Shown: positions 17,170-26,267 of the stretch, one piece after another
Layout: each line of letters opens with the position of its first letter
Numbering within the stretch: position 1 is the first letter of the stretch
Assembly (NCBI RefSeq): GCF_022458865.1
Contig: NZ_JAJNMU010000003.1
Location: forward strand, 372,001-436,000
Direction of reading: 5' to 3'
Source: Paenibacillus periandrae
GTDB taxonomy: Bacteria > Bacillota > Bacilli > Paenibacillales > NBRC-103111
DNA length: 64,000 bases
Position numbers and translations under genes: made by a program
Notes under the pieces: model-generated
The model's input: the letters and a program-made list of their open reading frames with translations, nothing else
What the model was told of the DNA's origin: nothing
Database searches by the model: none

Positions 17170-18468
17170 TTGAATGCTTATGTGGTGACAGGTGACCGAA
17201 GACTGCTGGAGGCATTACGAATTTCTGGAGATTATGAGTCCGTATCCAGCGTATCCAAGGATATGGCAGCGGTTCTTCTGATGGGAGAAAGGGTGGAAAG
17301 CAAACGGGACTCTCTACTGAAAACAGCGCGATCCCTCGCATCGAATCCTTCTGTAGCGGCTCCAGAGACTTCATTATTACCTGGAGATATATGGATTGTA
17401 AGCGATGCGCTGCTGGATATGCACGAATTGTTCACACTGCGCAGTTATTATCCGGATAATCGGATTATTTATTTACTTAGCAACGGAACGGACCCGTTGA
17501 CCTTAAAAACAACACAAAGCCTGTGCGCAGCGCAAGGTATCGACTATGTGCTCCCTTACCATACACCCGAACAGGTAGCCGATGAGGCAGGGAGAATATG
17601 CCTGATTAAGGCAAGGACTGTCAGTAAGGTCATAACCGCAATCGGCGCACTCCCCCAACTGGGTGTCACCTCCAGTTTATTGTCAATCGGAGTTACACTG
17701 GCTGCACTATCAGGAGTAAAAGTAGGGATTTTTGGACTCAACGGTTGGAATCCGGGGGATAGCGGATTGCTTTATTCCGCCAAATATATGGATGAGCTGT
17801 GGGGAAGCTTGCAGGGCAAGCAGCTTCAGGCTGCAGAGCTTCAGGGGAAAATGCAGCTACTGGCACCTAACGTTTATTATTTAGCGGGCAGCCGGGATTT
17901 GAAGAAGCTGTACTATTACCAAACGGATGGAGTGTCATGGTTAATCGAGAAGGCACGAGAGTGCTTTGATCTGGTGCTGTTGGATGCAGGCAGCTATCCT
18001 GACCACGCATTGGCCGCACAAAGCATACATGCCTCTGATTTGCTGCTTGTTTATATGAGTCAAAGTCAGCAGGCCAAGGTACAGTGGAAGCGAATGTGTG
18101 AGCATATTTTGCACCCGGTTTTCCAATGGGAGCAGCGCCAATCGATGCTGCTGTTCAATAAAATGGTTCGCTCACCCGATATTGAAAATGAAAAACAGCT
18201 GTCACGCCAGCTTGAGATGCCTTATGTGGGCAGTTTGCCGTATGACCCATCGTTTTATCGCAAGGAAGCAGAGGTTGGGTGGGTTCATCCGAATAATCAA
18301 GATTACAACAAGGAGCTGGGCAAAATAGCAAGGGCGATGCTGTATTATTATGATTTGCCGCTCGTTCACAGTTCTGCTGTAGAAACGGCCACCAAGCTCA
18401 TGGATTCTGCGGCAGGCTCCTCGAAGGGCTCATGGTTCCGTTGGTTGAAGCCTGTTAAGGAGGCCTAA
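17170..18468 (+). CDS. CpaE-like ParA/MinD-family ATPase homologue with degenerate P-loop
   Basis: A 432-residue protein. The N-terminal 140 residues resemble a receiver-like domain, as in CpaE. From about residue 160 a MinD-like domain begins, but the P-loop reads GVTSSLLSIGVTLA without the Walker lysine. A Walker-B-like strand CFDLVLLDAGSYPD follows near residue 265. CpaE homologues position Tad pili at the cell envelope. The TTG at 17170 follows AAAGGAGG. The missing lysine suggests weak or no ATP hydrolysis. Confidence 0.75.
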   Translation: MNAYVVTGDRRLLEALRISGDYESVSSVSKDMAAVLLMGERVESKRDSLLKTARSLASNPSVAAPETSLLPGDIWIVSDALLDMHELFTLRSYYPDNRIIYLLSNGTDPLTLKTTQSLCAAQGIDYVLPYHTPEQVADEAGRICLIKARTVSKVITAIGALPQLGVTSSLLSIGVTLAALSGVKVGIFGLNGWNPGDSGLLYSAKYMDELWGSLQGKQLQAAELQGKMQLLAPNVYYLAGSRDLKKLYYYQTDGVSWLIEKARECFDLVLLDAGSYPDHALAAQSIHASDLLLVYMSQSQQAKVQWKRMCEHILHPVFQWEQRQSMLLFNKMVRSPDIENEKQLSRQLEMPYVGSLPYDPSFYRKEAEVGWVHPNNQDYNKELGKIARAMLYYYDLPLVHSSAVETATKLMDSAAGSSKGSWFRWLKPVKEA

Positions 18469-18471
18469 CCA

Positions 18472-20199
18472 TTGGTCAGTCAGTCGAGGTTTCATATAGG
18501 ACAGTTTCATACGGAGCCTGAGATTTGGGAACCGACGATTCCATCCTCTGTCGAGCACAAATATTCTCCACCCCTATTGATCAGCGGTGGCGGAAAGGTC
18601 CTTTTTGAGCAAGCCTGCCAAACTTATAAAGAATTTGTTGGTGAACGGTTTGCGGGTGCGATGCATCAAGGGATGGGCAATCGGAATCTGTCAGGATTAC
18701 CGGATAACGATGATGCGGAGGCCTTCGTCGAGCTGGAAAACAAAGCGATTATCGGTGTACCCGAGACAGTGACGGCCATCATGGAACAAATACAATCTTA
18801 TGTGGACCGTCAGGGACTGCACCAGCTGGAACTGCCGGATTACTACATGAATCTCAGACGGTTTGCCAAGGAAGAGCAGCGCTGCTATGGCGATGTGACA
18901 CATGCGATGTTTCATGAAATATACGGCTTTAAGGCACTGGCCTGCTGGCAAACGTATCCGGACAGCTACGCCGCGCAAATTATTGGAACCTCCATCTGGA
19001 TCCATCATCATGGCCGACATGAACGGATGCCATTTCAATTTGCCTCCACACAGGAGGTGGATAAAATCATTCGTGCACTTACTCGCCAAAAGGAAGATGC
19101 AATTGTCAATCTATACAATACAACCTTGGAGGTGGACTTATATACGGGGGAGCGGGTTACGCTCACGGTGAAGCCCGATGTAAGGCATGATGTGATTACG
19201 TTCCGGCGGTTTTTGATCGGTCGGGTAACCGTGGAGGATTTGGCAGATACCACACGCCGAACGATCCCACCGGAAGCTGTTGAACTGCTGCAGGGCATAT
19301 CCAAAACTCATTGTAATGTAATTGTGATTGGCCCGCCGGGTACGGGAAAATCCACGACACTTAAAGCACTGATAGCTGAACGGGAAAACCATTACACAGG
19401 CGCGATTATCGAAAAGCATTACGAGCTGGCTGCCAGCCGTGATTTTCCCGAAAAGAAGCTGATCGAGCGAATCACCCATGAAGGCACCTTTCATCATGCA
19501 ATGGATCAGATTCTGCGCTTTGATGTCGATTATGCGATTATCGGTGAAGTGCGCAGAGTTGAGGCCGAGGGCGCGATGCTCGCCTGCGAACGATTGCTCA
19601 AGGGCTTTGGCAGCACCTTCCACACCTGGAAGCCGGAAACCGTACCCTCCCAATTCGCGAGGCTGCTGTGCAGCTTGAATCCGGGTGTGCGTTTTGAAGA
19701 GGAAGAAAAACGTGTGGCCGAAAACATCGATATTCTGATCGTGCAGACGCAGGACCCGACTCGCACGCGTAAACGACTCAAAAGCGTGATGGAGCTTCGC
19801 TACAATCGCTATACCGGAGAAATTAGCACTCATGAGCTGATGCATTGGAATGAGCGAACGGATACATGGACGTATCGTAATGATTTGAGTGAGGGTCTGC
19901 GTAAGGAAATGCGAGAGGTTCATCCGGAATGGTCCGAACGCACCTTCCAAACGCTAGCTGCGTTAGCAGCGGCATCACCGATTCCAGAGAGTGAAGGCAT
20001 AGTCGTTTATAATCCTGTAGCGGTCAATCCGCTGCACCGGATCAGTGTTTCGATGGGGCAAGTAGCTGCCGCAATGTCGAGGAACCTGCTGCATGAACAT
20101 TCATCCATATCCTTGTCTATGGAGGGAAGTACAGCTGTACAACCACCCGCAATCACTTTTACATCACCTACAGTGCAGCAGACAGATGGGGAGGATTAG
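18472..20199 (+). CDS. CpaF/TadA-like secretion ATPase (type II/IV secretion superfamily)
   Basis: A 575-residue cytoplasmic hexameric-type ATPase that should power pilin polymerisation. Walker A GPPGTGKST is at about residues 287-295 and the Walker B region DYAIIGEVRR near 355, followed by a His-containing segment (GSTFHTWKPETVPSQFARLL). It is longer than typical CpaF, with an N-terminal extension. The TTG at 18472 has AAGGAGG seven bases upstream and starts three bases after the CpaE-like stop codon. Confidence 0.85.
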   Translation: MVSQSRFHIGQFHTEPEIWEPTIPSSVEHKYSPPLLISGGGKVLFEQACQTYKEFVGERFAGAMHQGMGNRNLSGLPDNDDAEAFVELENKAIIGVPETVTAIMEQIQSYVDRQGLHQLELPDYYMNLRRFAKEEQRCYGDVTHAMFHEIYGFKALACWQTYPDSYAAQIIGTSIWIHHHGRHERMPFQFASTQEVDKIIRALTRQKEDAIVNLYNTTLEVDLYTGERVTLTVKPDVRHDVITFRRFLIGRVTVEDLADTTRRTIPPEAVELLQGISKTHCNVIVIGPPGTGKSTTLKALIAERENHYTGAIIEKHYELAASRDFPEKKLIERITHEGTFHHAMDQILRFDVDYAIIGEVRRVEAEGAMLACERLLKGFGSTFHTWKPETVPSQFARLLCSLNPGVRFEEEEKRVAENIDILIVQTQDPTRTRKRLKSVMELRYNRYTGEISTHELMHWNERTDTWTYRNDLSEGLRKEMREVHPEWSERTFQTLAALAAASPIPESEGIVVYNPVAVNPLHRISVSMGQVAAAMSRNLLHEHSSISLSMEGSTAVQPPAITFTSPTVQQTDGED

Positions 20200-20202
20200 C
20201 CC

Positions 20203-21195
20203 TTGTCTATGTTTCCGTTTTTGACGATGTCGCTTTTGTTCATCTCAGCGTGCTTATTTACAATCGGTTTGTATATGGCTCTGAGGCAGCCGCTCCGATA
20301 TCTTCGCAAGCTGCTGCTGACAGAGCATCGACACCGACTTAGCATGAAGCAGTTGAAGCGTAAGCCGCGAGGTCAGAATCAGCCGGGGCGTATTGCGACA
20401 ATTTACCGAAGAATCCATCGTCAGCTGGAGCTGCTGCTGAAAGCGACGATGAAGGAGCGTTATAGCGAATATTCGGTTCAGCGATTTCTGCTGCTGGCTG
20501 TATCAAGCTCCTTGTCGGCCGGGATGGTTTCCTATGTAATGGCTTTTGACATACGCTTCAGTCTGTTTATAGCCATTGTCGCTTTTGCAGTACTGATTAT
20601 TTACCAACGGTTGAAGCTGCGCAGTCAACAAATCCAAAGCGGTTATGATCTTGCAGAAACGATAGGCATATTGACCAGTAAATACAAGGTTACCCGCGGT
20701 AATATGCGTATGGCACTGCAGCTTGCTTGTCAGGAAATATCATCCAGTGCGATCCGCAGTCATTTTATGAACTTGATCAGAGAGGAGCTTAATTATGTGG
20801 ACTCGCGCGAAATGGAGAAGGCGGTTGAAGAATTTATCTACAGTATTCAAACATCCTTTGCCAAGCAGCTTGGCTTAACGATGCTGAAAGGACTGCTGCG
20901 TAATGAAAATGTGGAAAGCACACTCATGGCAATTGATAAAAATATTCATAAACAGATCGATATGCTGCGCGATGAGGGGGATTCCAGCTCTGAGGTGCTG
21001 CAGCTGAGCTGGCTTCATGTGCTTTTGTTCCCATTGCTTTTGATAATGATGATCATATTTATGGGCTACACGAGCACGGTACATTATCAATTGGGAACAG
21101 AGCAGGGGCGATTTTGGCTGACAGTTACGGTTTGCTTCATTATAGGCTCGCTGCTTTTGGCGATTTGGTTCCGGCGTCCACCCAATGATTATTAG
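20203..21195 (+). CDS. TadB-like type II secretion F-domain membrane protein
   Basis: A 330-residue inner-membrane platform protein. It has an N-terminal helix (residues 1-25), paired helices near 110-145 and two C-terminal helices (about 265-290 and 300-325). The cytoplasmic T2SF-like part includes LAETIGILTSKYKVTRGNMRMALQLA. A TTG start at 20203 follows GGGGAGGA; the ATG six bases later is an alternative. It is tightly linked to the ATPase gene. It should form the pilus assembly platform with the next gene's product. Confidence 0.75.
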   Translation: MSMFPFLTMSLLFISACLFTIGLYMALRQPLRYLRKLLLTEHRHRLSMKQLKRKPRGQNQPGRIATIYRRIHRQLELLLKATMKERYSEYSVQRFLLLAVSSSLSAGMVSYVMAFDIRFSLFIAIVAFAVLIIYQRLKLRSQQIQSGYDLAETIGILTSKYKVTRGNMRMALQLACQEISSSAIRSHFMNLIREELNYVDSREMEKAVEEFIYSIQTSFAKQLGLTMLKGLLRNENVESTLMAIDKNIHKQIDMLRDEGDSSSEVLQLSWLHVLLFPLLLIMMIIFMGYTSTVHYQLGTEQGRFWLTVTVCFIIGSLLLAIWFRRPPNDY

Positions 21196-21260
21196 AACGT
21201 TGAGATCAGCTTCGGAATATGAAGCTGCAGAATACGATTAAGCCCATAAGGAGGTCGAAG

Positions 21261-22160
21261 ATGTTCTTTCAGATGCACCATGATCTATATGCTGTTGGCG
21301 GAGGGCTTCTTGGCATCCTGATTTGCCTTATTTACATGCTTGCTGCTTATCTGATTCATCGCCGTTTGCGGACCCCCCTGTCCATCAAATACATGTCCCG
21401 CCTCCAGTATATACGATTAAAGGCCTGGCTTGATCATCCTGAGCTGGATCAACGACTGGAGCGTACCGGGTATCCATTAGGGATGAATGCGATAAAAATC
21501 CAGTCCATTCGTTATGGTGTCGCGCTGCTATGGTTAATCAACAGCTTATATGACATCTCCTTCAATTGGGATATTCAGTCCCTGCCTGCACTGCTGCTCC
21601 AGCTGTGGGGTCCGGTAGTGATGCTGCTTGCGACCAACACGAAAGCTTCGCTGCTCACCTACTTTTTGGCCAAATGGAAGGAGATTGACGACGGGGAAAA
21701 GAACCGTGAGCTGTTCATGATCTACAGCATGATCGCTGACGAGCTTAAAGGGGTTGGTCGCCGCAGGTTGAATCTGCATACGATGCTGACCAAGCTGCGC
21801 GATTATACGGTAAGAATCAAGCCCTCCTTGAATAAAGGTCTGCGGTTATTTGACGAAGGGGCGTCCGCTGCACTGCATGCGATTGGCGAGGATATCGGAA
21901 CCAAGGAGGCTAAGGAGCTGTGCAAGCTGCTTGCAGATCTGGAAATGACGCCGCCAGAGGATATTTCTGTCCTGGTGGAGGCGAGAGAAGAGAGCTACAC
22001 CCAGATGCTGCGCGAGAATCGGCGGCGAAGACGCAAGTTTTTTGGGAGCTTGGCTTATGCCGCGGCATTTAGTCCGCTGTTGATTTATTTGTGGAATGCG
22101 TTGAACATCGCCCAGCAGTATGTAACGGATTTGGCTCGCAGCACGAATCATTTTGGTTGA
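21261..22160 (+). CDS. TadC-like type II secretion F-domain membrane protein
   Basis: A 299-residue membrane protein, the likely partner of the TadB-like protein. It has an N-terminal helix (about 10-35), a central hydrophobic pair (about 90-130) and a C-terminal helix (about 265-285). The cytoplasmic part includes MIADELKGVGRRRLNLHTMLTKL. The ATG at 21261 is chosen because AAGGAGG is six bases upstream; the frame is open to 21219. It precedes the small gene that the prophage disrupts. Confidence 0.75.
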   Translation: MFFQMHHDLYAVGGGLLGILICLIYMLAAYLIHRRLRTPLSIKYMSRLQYIRLKAWLDHPELDQRLERTGYPLGMNAIKIQSIRYGVALLWLINSLYDISFNWDIQSLPALLLQLWGPVVMLLATNTKASLLTYFLAKWKEIDDGEKNRELFMIYSMIADELKGVGRRRLNLHTMLTKLRDYTVRIKPSLNKGLRLFDEGASAALHAIGEDIGTKEAKELCKLLADLEMTPPEDISVLVEAREESYTQMLRENRRRRRKFFGSLAYAAAFSPLLIYLWNALNIAQQYVTDLARSTNHFG

Positions 22161-22183
22161 ACCCTTGAAGGAGTGGATGAATA

Positions 22184-22387
22184 ATGAAACCGGCCTTGGA
22201 AAAGTTTTTACTCATTGCAGCTACACTAGCTGCCATCGGATTGTTCATTTTTGTGGCGATGTGGAGCTCGATTAAGGATAAAAAGACGCAAATGGATGAT
22301 TTGTTCAACAACACGAAATGTACATTAGTATCTACTATTGGAGCGCTAACGTCATTTCCTCTATGCGCCACACCTTATCGATCTTAG
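22184..22387 (+). pseudogene. Tad-operon small membrane/pilin-like gene, 3' part displaced by prophage
   Basis: The ATG at 22184, with AAGGAG upstream, opens a short protein: an N-terminal amphipathic start, one hydrophobic helix (residues 8-26) and a charged segment KDKKTQMDDLFNN. This is a one-helix pilin/TadE-like layout in the right place in the operon. From about codon 40 the reading frame runs into prophage DNA (the antisense 3' end of the integrase gene) and ends at 22387 with unrelated residues. The real C-terminus should lie beyond the prophage, outside the window. Confidence 0.65.
22295..22334. other. presumed attL junction of the prophage
   Basis: The left prophage boundary must lie between the host small-gene sequence and the integrase stop codon at 22335. 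Large serine integrases normally lie next to their att site, and the short palindrome AATGTACATT (22317-22326) is within this stretch. The exact core cannot be fixed without attR or an empty-site strain. Confidence 0.5.
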
Positions 22388-23780
22388 CAATTTTTATGGA
22401 TGAATACAAACTCTGAATAAGTCGTTTTCGTTCGAGGTCATTAAGGTATTCCCAATTTTCAAGCAGGTTCTCAAGCAGCCTCACCGTTGCAGCATAAGTC
22501 AATTGGCCGCTAGCCGTTGTCGTCATTGGCAAATCAGAAAGTCTGCCCTCCAGCTCCGATACCCGATTTTTGATTTCTTCTCGTTCTTTTTCGTATGTCT
22601 GTAAGTCTACCTTATCCGCGAGATACAACTTCAGCAACTTTTCCATTTCCGCATTCTTCGTGGTAATCTCCTTTAACACTCTTTTGCGCTCCTTATCCGT
22701 TCCATCGCTAGTAGAAGCAACTTCCTTCCTTACGTTTTTAGCTTCATCCATAAACGTTCTGATTTGGGCCAGAACAAGACGTGTCACTTTACGCTCAGAA
22801 ACTGTTGAGATGTTGCAGACACCCAATTGACGCTTACCTTGACAGTAGTACTGTATCTGCCGCCGGCCACTTTTCTGAATGTGTGAATTTCCATAGAAAG
22901 AATACCCGCAAGATGCACATTTCAAGATGCTTGAAAAATAGAACGTATAACTGCTGCTGGACATGTCGCCAGTTGCACGCCGTTTGATCAAGCTCTGTAC
23001 GTAGTCGAATTTCTCTTTATCAATTAATGGTTGGTGAGTTCCCTTTTTAATCACTCGCTGCTCTTCTGGCGCTTCTTTAGGTTTCCAATGGTTATATCCG
23101 ATGTAAGTGATATTCTGAAGCATGCTCATTATGGGTGATCGTGTCCAAACACCACCGCGCGAGGAAGGTATATTCCGCAAATTTAATTCACGAACAATTT
23201 TATGAACGCCCTTGCCTTCGATATACCAGTCATAAATCATGTGTAGAATCGGTATTTCTTCCTCATTTGGAGTCAGCGTGAGATCCGGACCCAGATGATA
23301 ACCATAGGGGCGCGATGGGGTGTTACGTTTGCCTGAGTTAGCCCGTTTTATATACCCGAGCTTTGTACGCTCAGAGATCCTACGGCGCTCTGCTCGTGCC
23401 ATAGCAAGTCTTATGGTCAGCATCATTTCCCCGTCTGCGCTCTTAATATCCAACTCTTCCATAATTGAAGCGAAATCAATACCTTTCTTGTAAAAGGTTT
23501 CGCGGCACATGATCAAGCCGTCAATCGGATCGCGCGTCAGTCGATCCAAAGCCCAAAATACGATATAGTTGATTTTTTTCGCGTTTACATCTTGTAGCAT
23601 CCGAGTGAGTGCCGGCCGGTTCATCGTCTTTGCACTGTACCCGTCATCTGCATATACTTCATATTCTGTATATCCGCGCCTGAGCAGATATTTTACACAC
23701 TCATCTTGTTGAGCTGGTAAAGAATGACCATGGATTGCTTGGTCCTCCGTGGATACGCGAATATAAATGGCTGCTTTCAT
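22335..23780 (-). CDS. large serine recombinase (phage integrase)
   Basis: A 481-residue site-specific recombinase that integrates and excises the prophage. The N-terminal resolvase domain has nucleophile Ser10 in YIRVSTEDQ and the Arg-rich active-site helix (LAMARAERRRISERT). The Recombinase domain follows, then a zinc-ribbon (CASCGYSF ... CNIS) near 300-350 and a long coiled coil (about 370-430), as in phiC31/SprA-type enzymes. The ATG at 23780 follows GGGGGA by seven bases; the frame is open to 23798. It is transcribed leftward, last in the lysogeny block. Confidence 0.93.
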   Translation of the reverse strand: MKAAIYIRVSTEDQAIHGHSLPAQQDECVKYLLRRGYTEYEVYADDGYSAKTMNRPALTRMLQDVNAKKINYIVFWALDRLTRDPIDGLIMCRETFYKKGIDFASIMEELDIKSADGEMMLTIRLAMARAERRRISERTKLGYIKRANSGKRNTPSRPYGYHLGPDLTLTPNEEEIPILHMIYDWYIEGKGVHKIVRELNLRNIPSSRGGVWTRSPIMSMLQNITYIGYNHWKPKEAPEEQRVIKKGTHQPLIDKEKFDYVQSLIKRRATGDMSSSSYTFYFSSILKCASCGYSFYGNSHIQKSGRRQIQYYCQGKRQLGVCNISTVSERKVTRLVLAQIRTFMDEAKNVRKEVASTSDGTDKERKRVLKEITTKNAEMEKLLKLYLADKVDLQTYEKEREEIKNRVSELEGRLSDLPMTTTASGQLTYAATVRLLENLLENWEYLNDLERKRLIQSLYSSIKIAKIDKVWRIEEMTLALQ

Positions 23781-23781
23781 T

Positions 23782-24177
23782 TTAGTTCCCCCATTCATAA
23801 AATTGTTTTATATTCATTTGAAGGACTTCTTCTAAGTCGTTTATTTCAAGGATGAACTGTTCAATTTCATAAGAATCAAAGTGGGGATAACGAATATTTT
23901 GCTCAATACGCTCAAGAACAAAAGGCAGATAAATGCCAAAATGATCTGGCCGTTCAAAGCTCTTAATTAAATCAGTTTGGATGATGGTCATACTCAGACT
24001 CTCCTCATCGTAATATTCAAATTGATGCCTTTCGAAGCCGGCTTGTATCGGAAAATACAAAGATGAACTATCCCAACGGATGCCCCCTTGTCCAAACCTA
24101 ACAATCATCTTTATCGGTATGAAACATAGCCCGTCAAGTCCGGGGTGTTCTTTGTATAGTACCAAGATCTTCTGCAT
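23782..24177 (-). CDS. hypothetical prophage protein
   Basis: A 131-residue acidic protein with no recognised domain (KILVLYKEHPGL near the start, many aromatic residues). It overlaps the end of the ImmA-like gene by 44 bases and ends just before the integrase start, so the three are co-transcribed and probably translationally coupled. The start is uncertain: ATG 24177, GTG 24186 and TTG 24189 are all possible. Confidence 0.6.
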   Translation of the reverse strand: MQKILVLYKEHPGLDGLCFIPIKMIVRFGQGGIRWDSSSLYFPIQAGFERHQFEYYDEESLSMTIIQTDLIKSFERPDHFGIYLPFVLERIEQNIRYPHFDSYEIEQFILEINDLEEVLQMNIKQFYEWGN

Positions 24178-24775
24178 GCTGACCACCAAACCTTTCCACC
24201 CATTGTCTGCCTAATTCTTCACGTTTTTTCCTGATGTATTCTTGAGTTATCGGCTTTTGATTCTTAACGTGTTCTTTACGATCTCTTTCTTGCTGCTCCA
24301 AATATATTCGATTCTGAATTTGCTCAATTCGTTTGCGTACGAGTGGGATTGGTAATCGAAAATCGTTAGAGAGTGTGCTTATGTATTCTTGCTGATTTTG
24401 AATGTGGCAGTATGGTTCTAACATATAGCAGGGTATTGAAGCGTAAAGCTGGAAATGAGCTGCCTGATACTCCTGGAGTTCAATAAATAGGCTATGCATA
24501 CCATTTTGAAATCCAGCATGTCGCACTACATGTCCAATCTCATGGAATGCTTGTTCGCGCCGTTGCCGTTCATCCAAGCTTTCATTGATATAAATGAGCC
24601 CAAATCTATCGTTCCAAATAACTTTTGTTTGACCGGGATGATAAAGGATGGACGCATTAAACATTCCAGCGATACGGTCAATATCGAGGTCGGGGGCATA
24701 GTAAACTCTATTTTTTTGATAGGTACATATGATCCAACTTTCAAGATCGTTAGTTTTATAAAGGGATAAATTCAT
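24134..24775 (-). CDS. ImmA/IrrE-family metallo-endopeptidase
   Basis: A 213-residue zinc protease-like protein with the HExxH motif in AFHEIGHVVRHAG near residue 98. Proteins of this family (ImmA of ICEBs1, IrrE) cleave an XRE repressor to induce the element, and an XRE repressor is encoded just upstream in the same block. The ATG at 24775 has GGAGGTGA five bases upstream; a longer open frame to 24913 has no ribosome site. The target is inferred from context only. Confidence 0.82.
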   Translation of the reverse strand: MNLSLYKTNDLESWIICTYQKNRVYYAPDLDIDRIAGMFNASILYHPGQTKVIWNDRFGLIYINESLDERQRREQAFHEIGHVVRHAGFQNGMHSLFIELQEYQAAHFQLYASIPCYMLEPYCHIQNQQEYISTLSNDFRLPIPLVRKRIEQIQNRIYLEQQERDRKEHVKNQKPITQEYIRKKREELGRQWVERFGGQHAEDLGTIQRTPRT

Positions 24776-24833
24776 AGGTGTCACCTCCAATGGAAACGTA
24801 TGTTCTGTTTTGGGATAAAAATAAAAGGCCGAG

Positions 24834-25028
24834 TTACCGGACCTTAAAATCACAATTTTCTTTGATGAAGAAACCGCCATTGATATATACGCAATCCTCT
24901 GTGTGCTTCTCAATCTGGCCGCCGCGGTCTATTGGCTCGCCGTTTTGGAAGACTTCGATATTTGTTCCAAAAAACATGGCATTGTCAAAGTCAGCTGGGT
25001 GAAGCAGGGGGGTGTTGGATTTGAGCAT
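24834..25028 (-). CDS. small hypothetical prophage protein
   Basis: A 64-residue protein with no recognised domain; the centre reads NAMFFGTNIEVFQNGEPIDRGG. The ATG at 25028 has GAGGTG four bases upstream. It is transcribed in the lysogeny direction between the lipoprotein and ImmA-like genes, so it should be expressed in the lysogen. An imperfect hairpin with a T-rich tail follows its stop codon (about 24821-24846, minus strand). Confidence 0.6.
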   Translation of the reverse strand: MLKSNTPLLHPADFDNAMFFGTNIEVFQNGEPIDRGGQIEKHTEDCVYINGGFFIKENCDFKVR

Positions 25029-25040
25029 GGGTCACCTCGT

Positions 25041-25706
25041 TTATGGGTTATTACCGATTCCGCAGACAATGGAAAAAACACCTTTGGCATCGTACTTTAG
25101 GATAACTATGAAAGTCCCTTGATTAATGTTTTTTTTAGTATAAAAGTCATCACCTAAGATATTGGGTAGAAGCTTACTTTCATATTGAATTACATCCTTT
25201 CCTTCGCTATGCGTCCACTCTTTAACTTTAATGGCGTCTGTCGGTATAATATCGTTGACTACTTTTAGGGCCTCTTCTTTTGAAACTCTTCTTAGGCTGG
25301 TCGTTTCGAAGGACCGAGCAAAATTATAAGTACGGTCATTCAAATACATCGCTGAGGCAATGCCATCCTGATATCCACCCACACTAGTATCTGATTTATT
25401 TTTGTTCTGATTGGGACCATACAATTTTTCAATGGTTTTTCGTGTATCCCCTAAACCACCTGATTTGGTGATCTGTTCATTAACCTTTTCTTCAGCTAGT
25501 TTCTTCTGCTCAGCCTCGGCTTTAGCTTTCGCTTCAGCATTTAACTTTTCTTTGGCTTCTTGTGCTTGCTTTTCTTTCTGTGCATTCTCAGCCGTGTTTA
25601 TAGCTTTTGGTTCAGGAGCAGGTGCTGCAGCGGGAGTAGTGCTGCTCGTCCCACAGGCGGTCATTGATACTGCGAGAATTGCCCCTAAAAATGCATGCTT
25701 TATCAA
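25041..25706 (-). CDS. prophage-encoded lipoprotein with coiled-coil segment
   Basis: A 221-residue exported lipoprotein. The signal peptide ends in a lipobox-like SMTAC with the lipid-modified Cys at residue 18. A Pro/Ala linker and an Ala/Lys/Glu-rich coiled coil (about 35-80) follow, then a C-terminal domain of unknown type (GGLGDTRKTIEKLYG). The TTG at 25706 has GGAG ten bases upstream. It lies directly behind the repressor gene in the lysogenic transcript. A superinfection-exclusion or surface-conversion role is possible but not shown. Confidence 0.75.
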   Translation of the reverse strand: MIKHAFLGAILAVSMTACGTSSTTPAAAPAPEPKAINTAENAQKEKQAQEAKEKLNAEAKAKAEAEQKKLAEEKVNEQITKSGGLGDTRKTIEKLYGPNQNKNKSDTSVGGYQDGIASAMYLNDRTYNFARSFETTSLRRVSKEEALKVVNDIIPTDAIKVKEWTHSEGKDVIQYESKLLPNILGDDFYTKKNINQGTFIVILKYDAKGVFSIVCGIGNNP

Positions 25707-25754
25707 GATTTAACAGCTCCATTCGAAAAAAATACCTCATTATCGAGGTGCATG

Positions 25755-26240
25755 CTATTTCTTATCTGGATTGTTCCGTTCAAACTCCTCGTCTTCACGG
25801 CGCTTTTTTTGCATTTCATAGAACTTCTTCTTTTCCTCTTCAGATATTCCGTCTAAGTCTCCACCATAAGCAGCAGCGTTCAGCTCTTCTTGCTCTTTAA
25901 CCGGCATTTGTATCACATTGATTTCCTTCGCTTCAGCAACGGCCAGACGAATCTTTAAATATTCATTGAGAGCCTTCCGTTCTTCTGGCGGAAGCTTTTC
26001 TGTTGTCTGTATGAGTTGTTGCATGTCATTGGGCAATGATCTTTCGGGGTCGCTGAAAAAATGTGAAAGTGTTACCCCGAGAGCCGCACATAGACGTTCG
26101 ATTGTATCAATTGTGGGCTTTTTCTTTCCTTTTTCAATCTCACCTATGTAAGGCTGTGAGACTCCTGATTTTACAGAAAGCTGATTCATAGTTAATCCAG
26201 CCGCTTCTCTGTGGTGGGTCAACATTTTGGCGAAATCCAT
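25755..26240 (-). CDS. XRE-family phage repressor (ImmR/CI-like)
   Basis: A 161-residue repressor. The N-terminal XRE helix-turn-helix (LTMNQLSVKSGVSQPYIGEIEKG, about 16-38) is followed by a charged C-terminal region without a LexA-type peptidase. That matches repressors removed by an ImmA-like protease rather than by RecA-driven self-cleavage. The ATG at 26240 follows GGGGAG. It is divergent from the rightward HTH gene at 26375, with three operator-like palindromes in between. Confidence 0.87.
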   Translation of the reverse strand: MDFAKMLTHHREAAGLTMNQLSVKSGVSQPYIGEIEKGKKKPTIDTIERLCAALGVTLSHFFSDPERSLPNDMQQLIQTTEKLPPEERKALNEYLKIRLAVAEAKEINVIQMPVKEQEELNAAAYGGDLDGISEEEKKKFYEMQKKRREDEEFERNNPDKK

Positions 26241-26267
26241 ATTTACTCCCCATTCAAAAGCTTAATC

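Noticed and set aside
19138..19950. 270-codon minus-strand frame opposite the CpaF-like ATPase
   Set aside because: It lies antisense to a conserved ATPase core with no ribosome site or recognisable domain.
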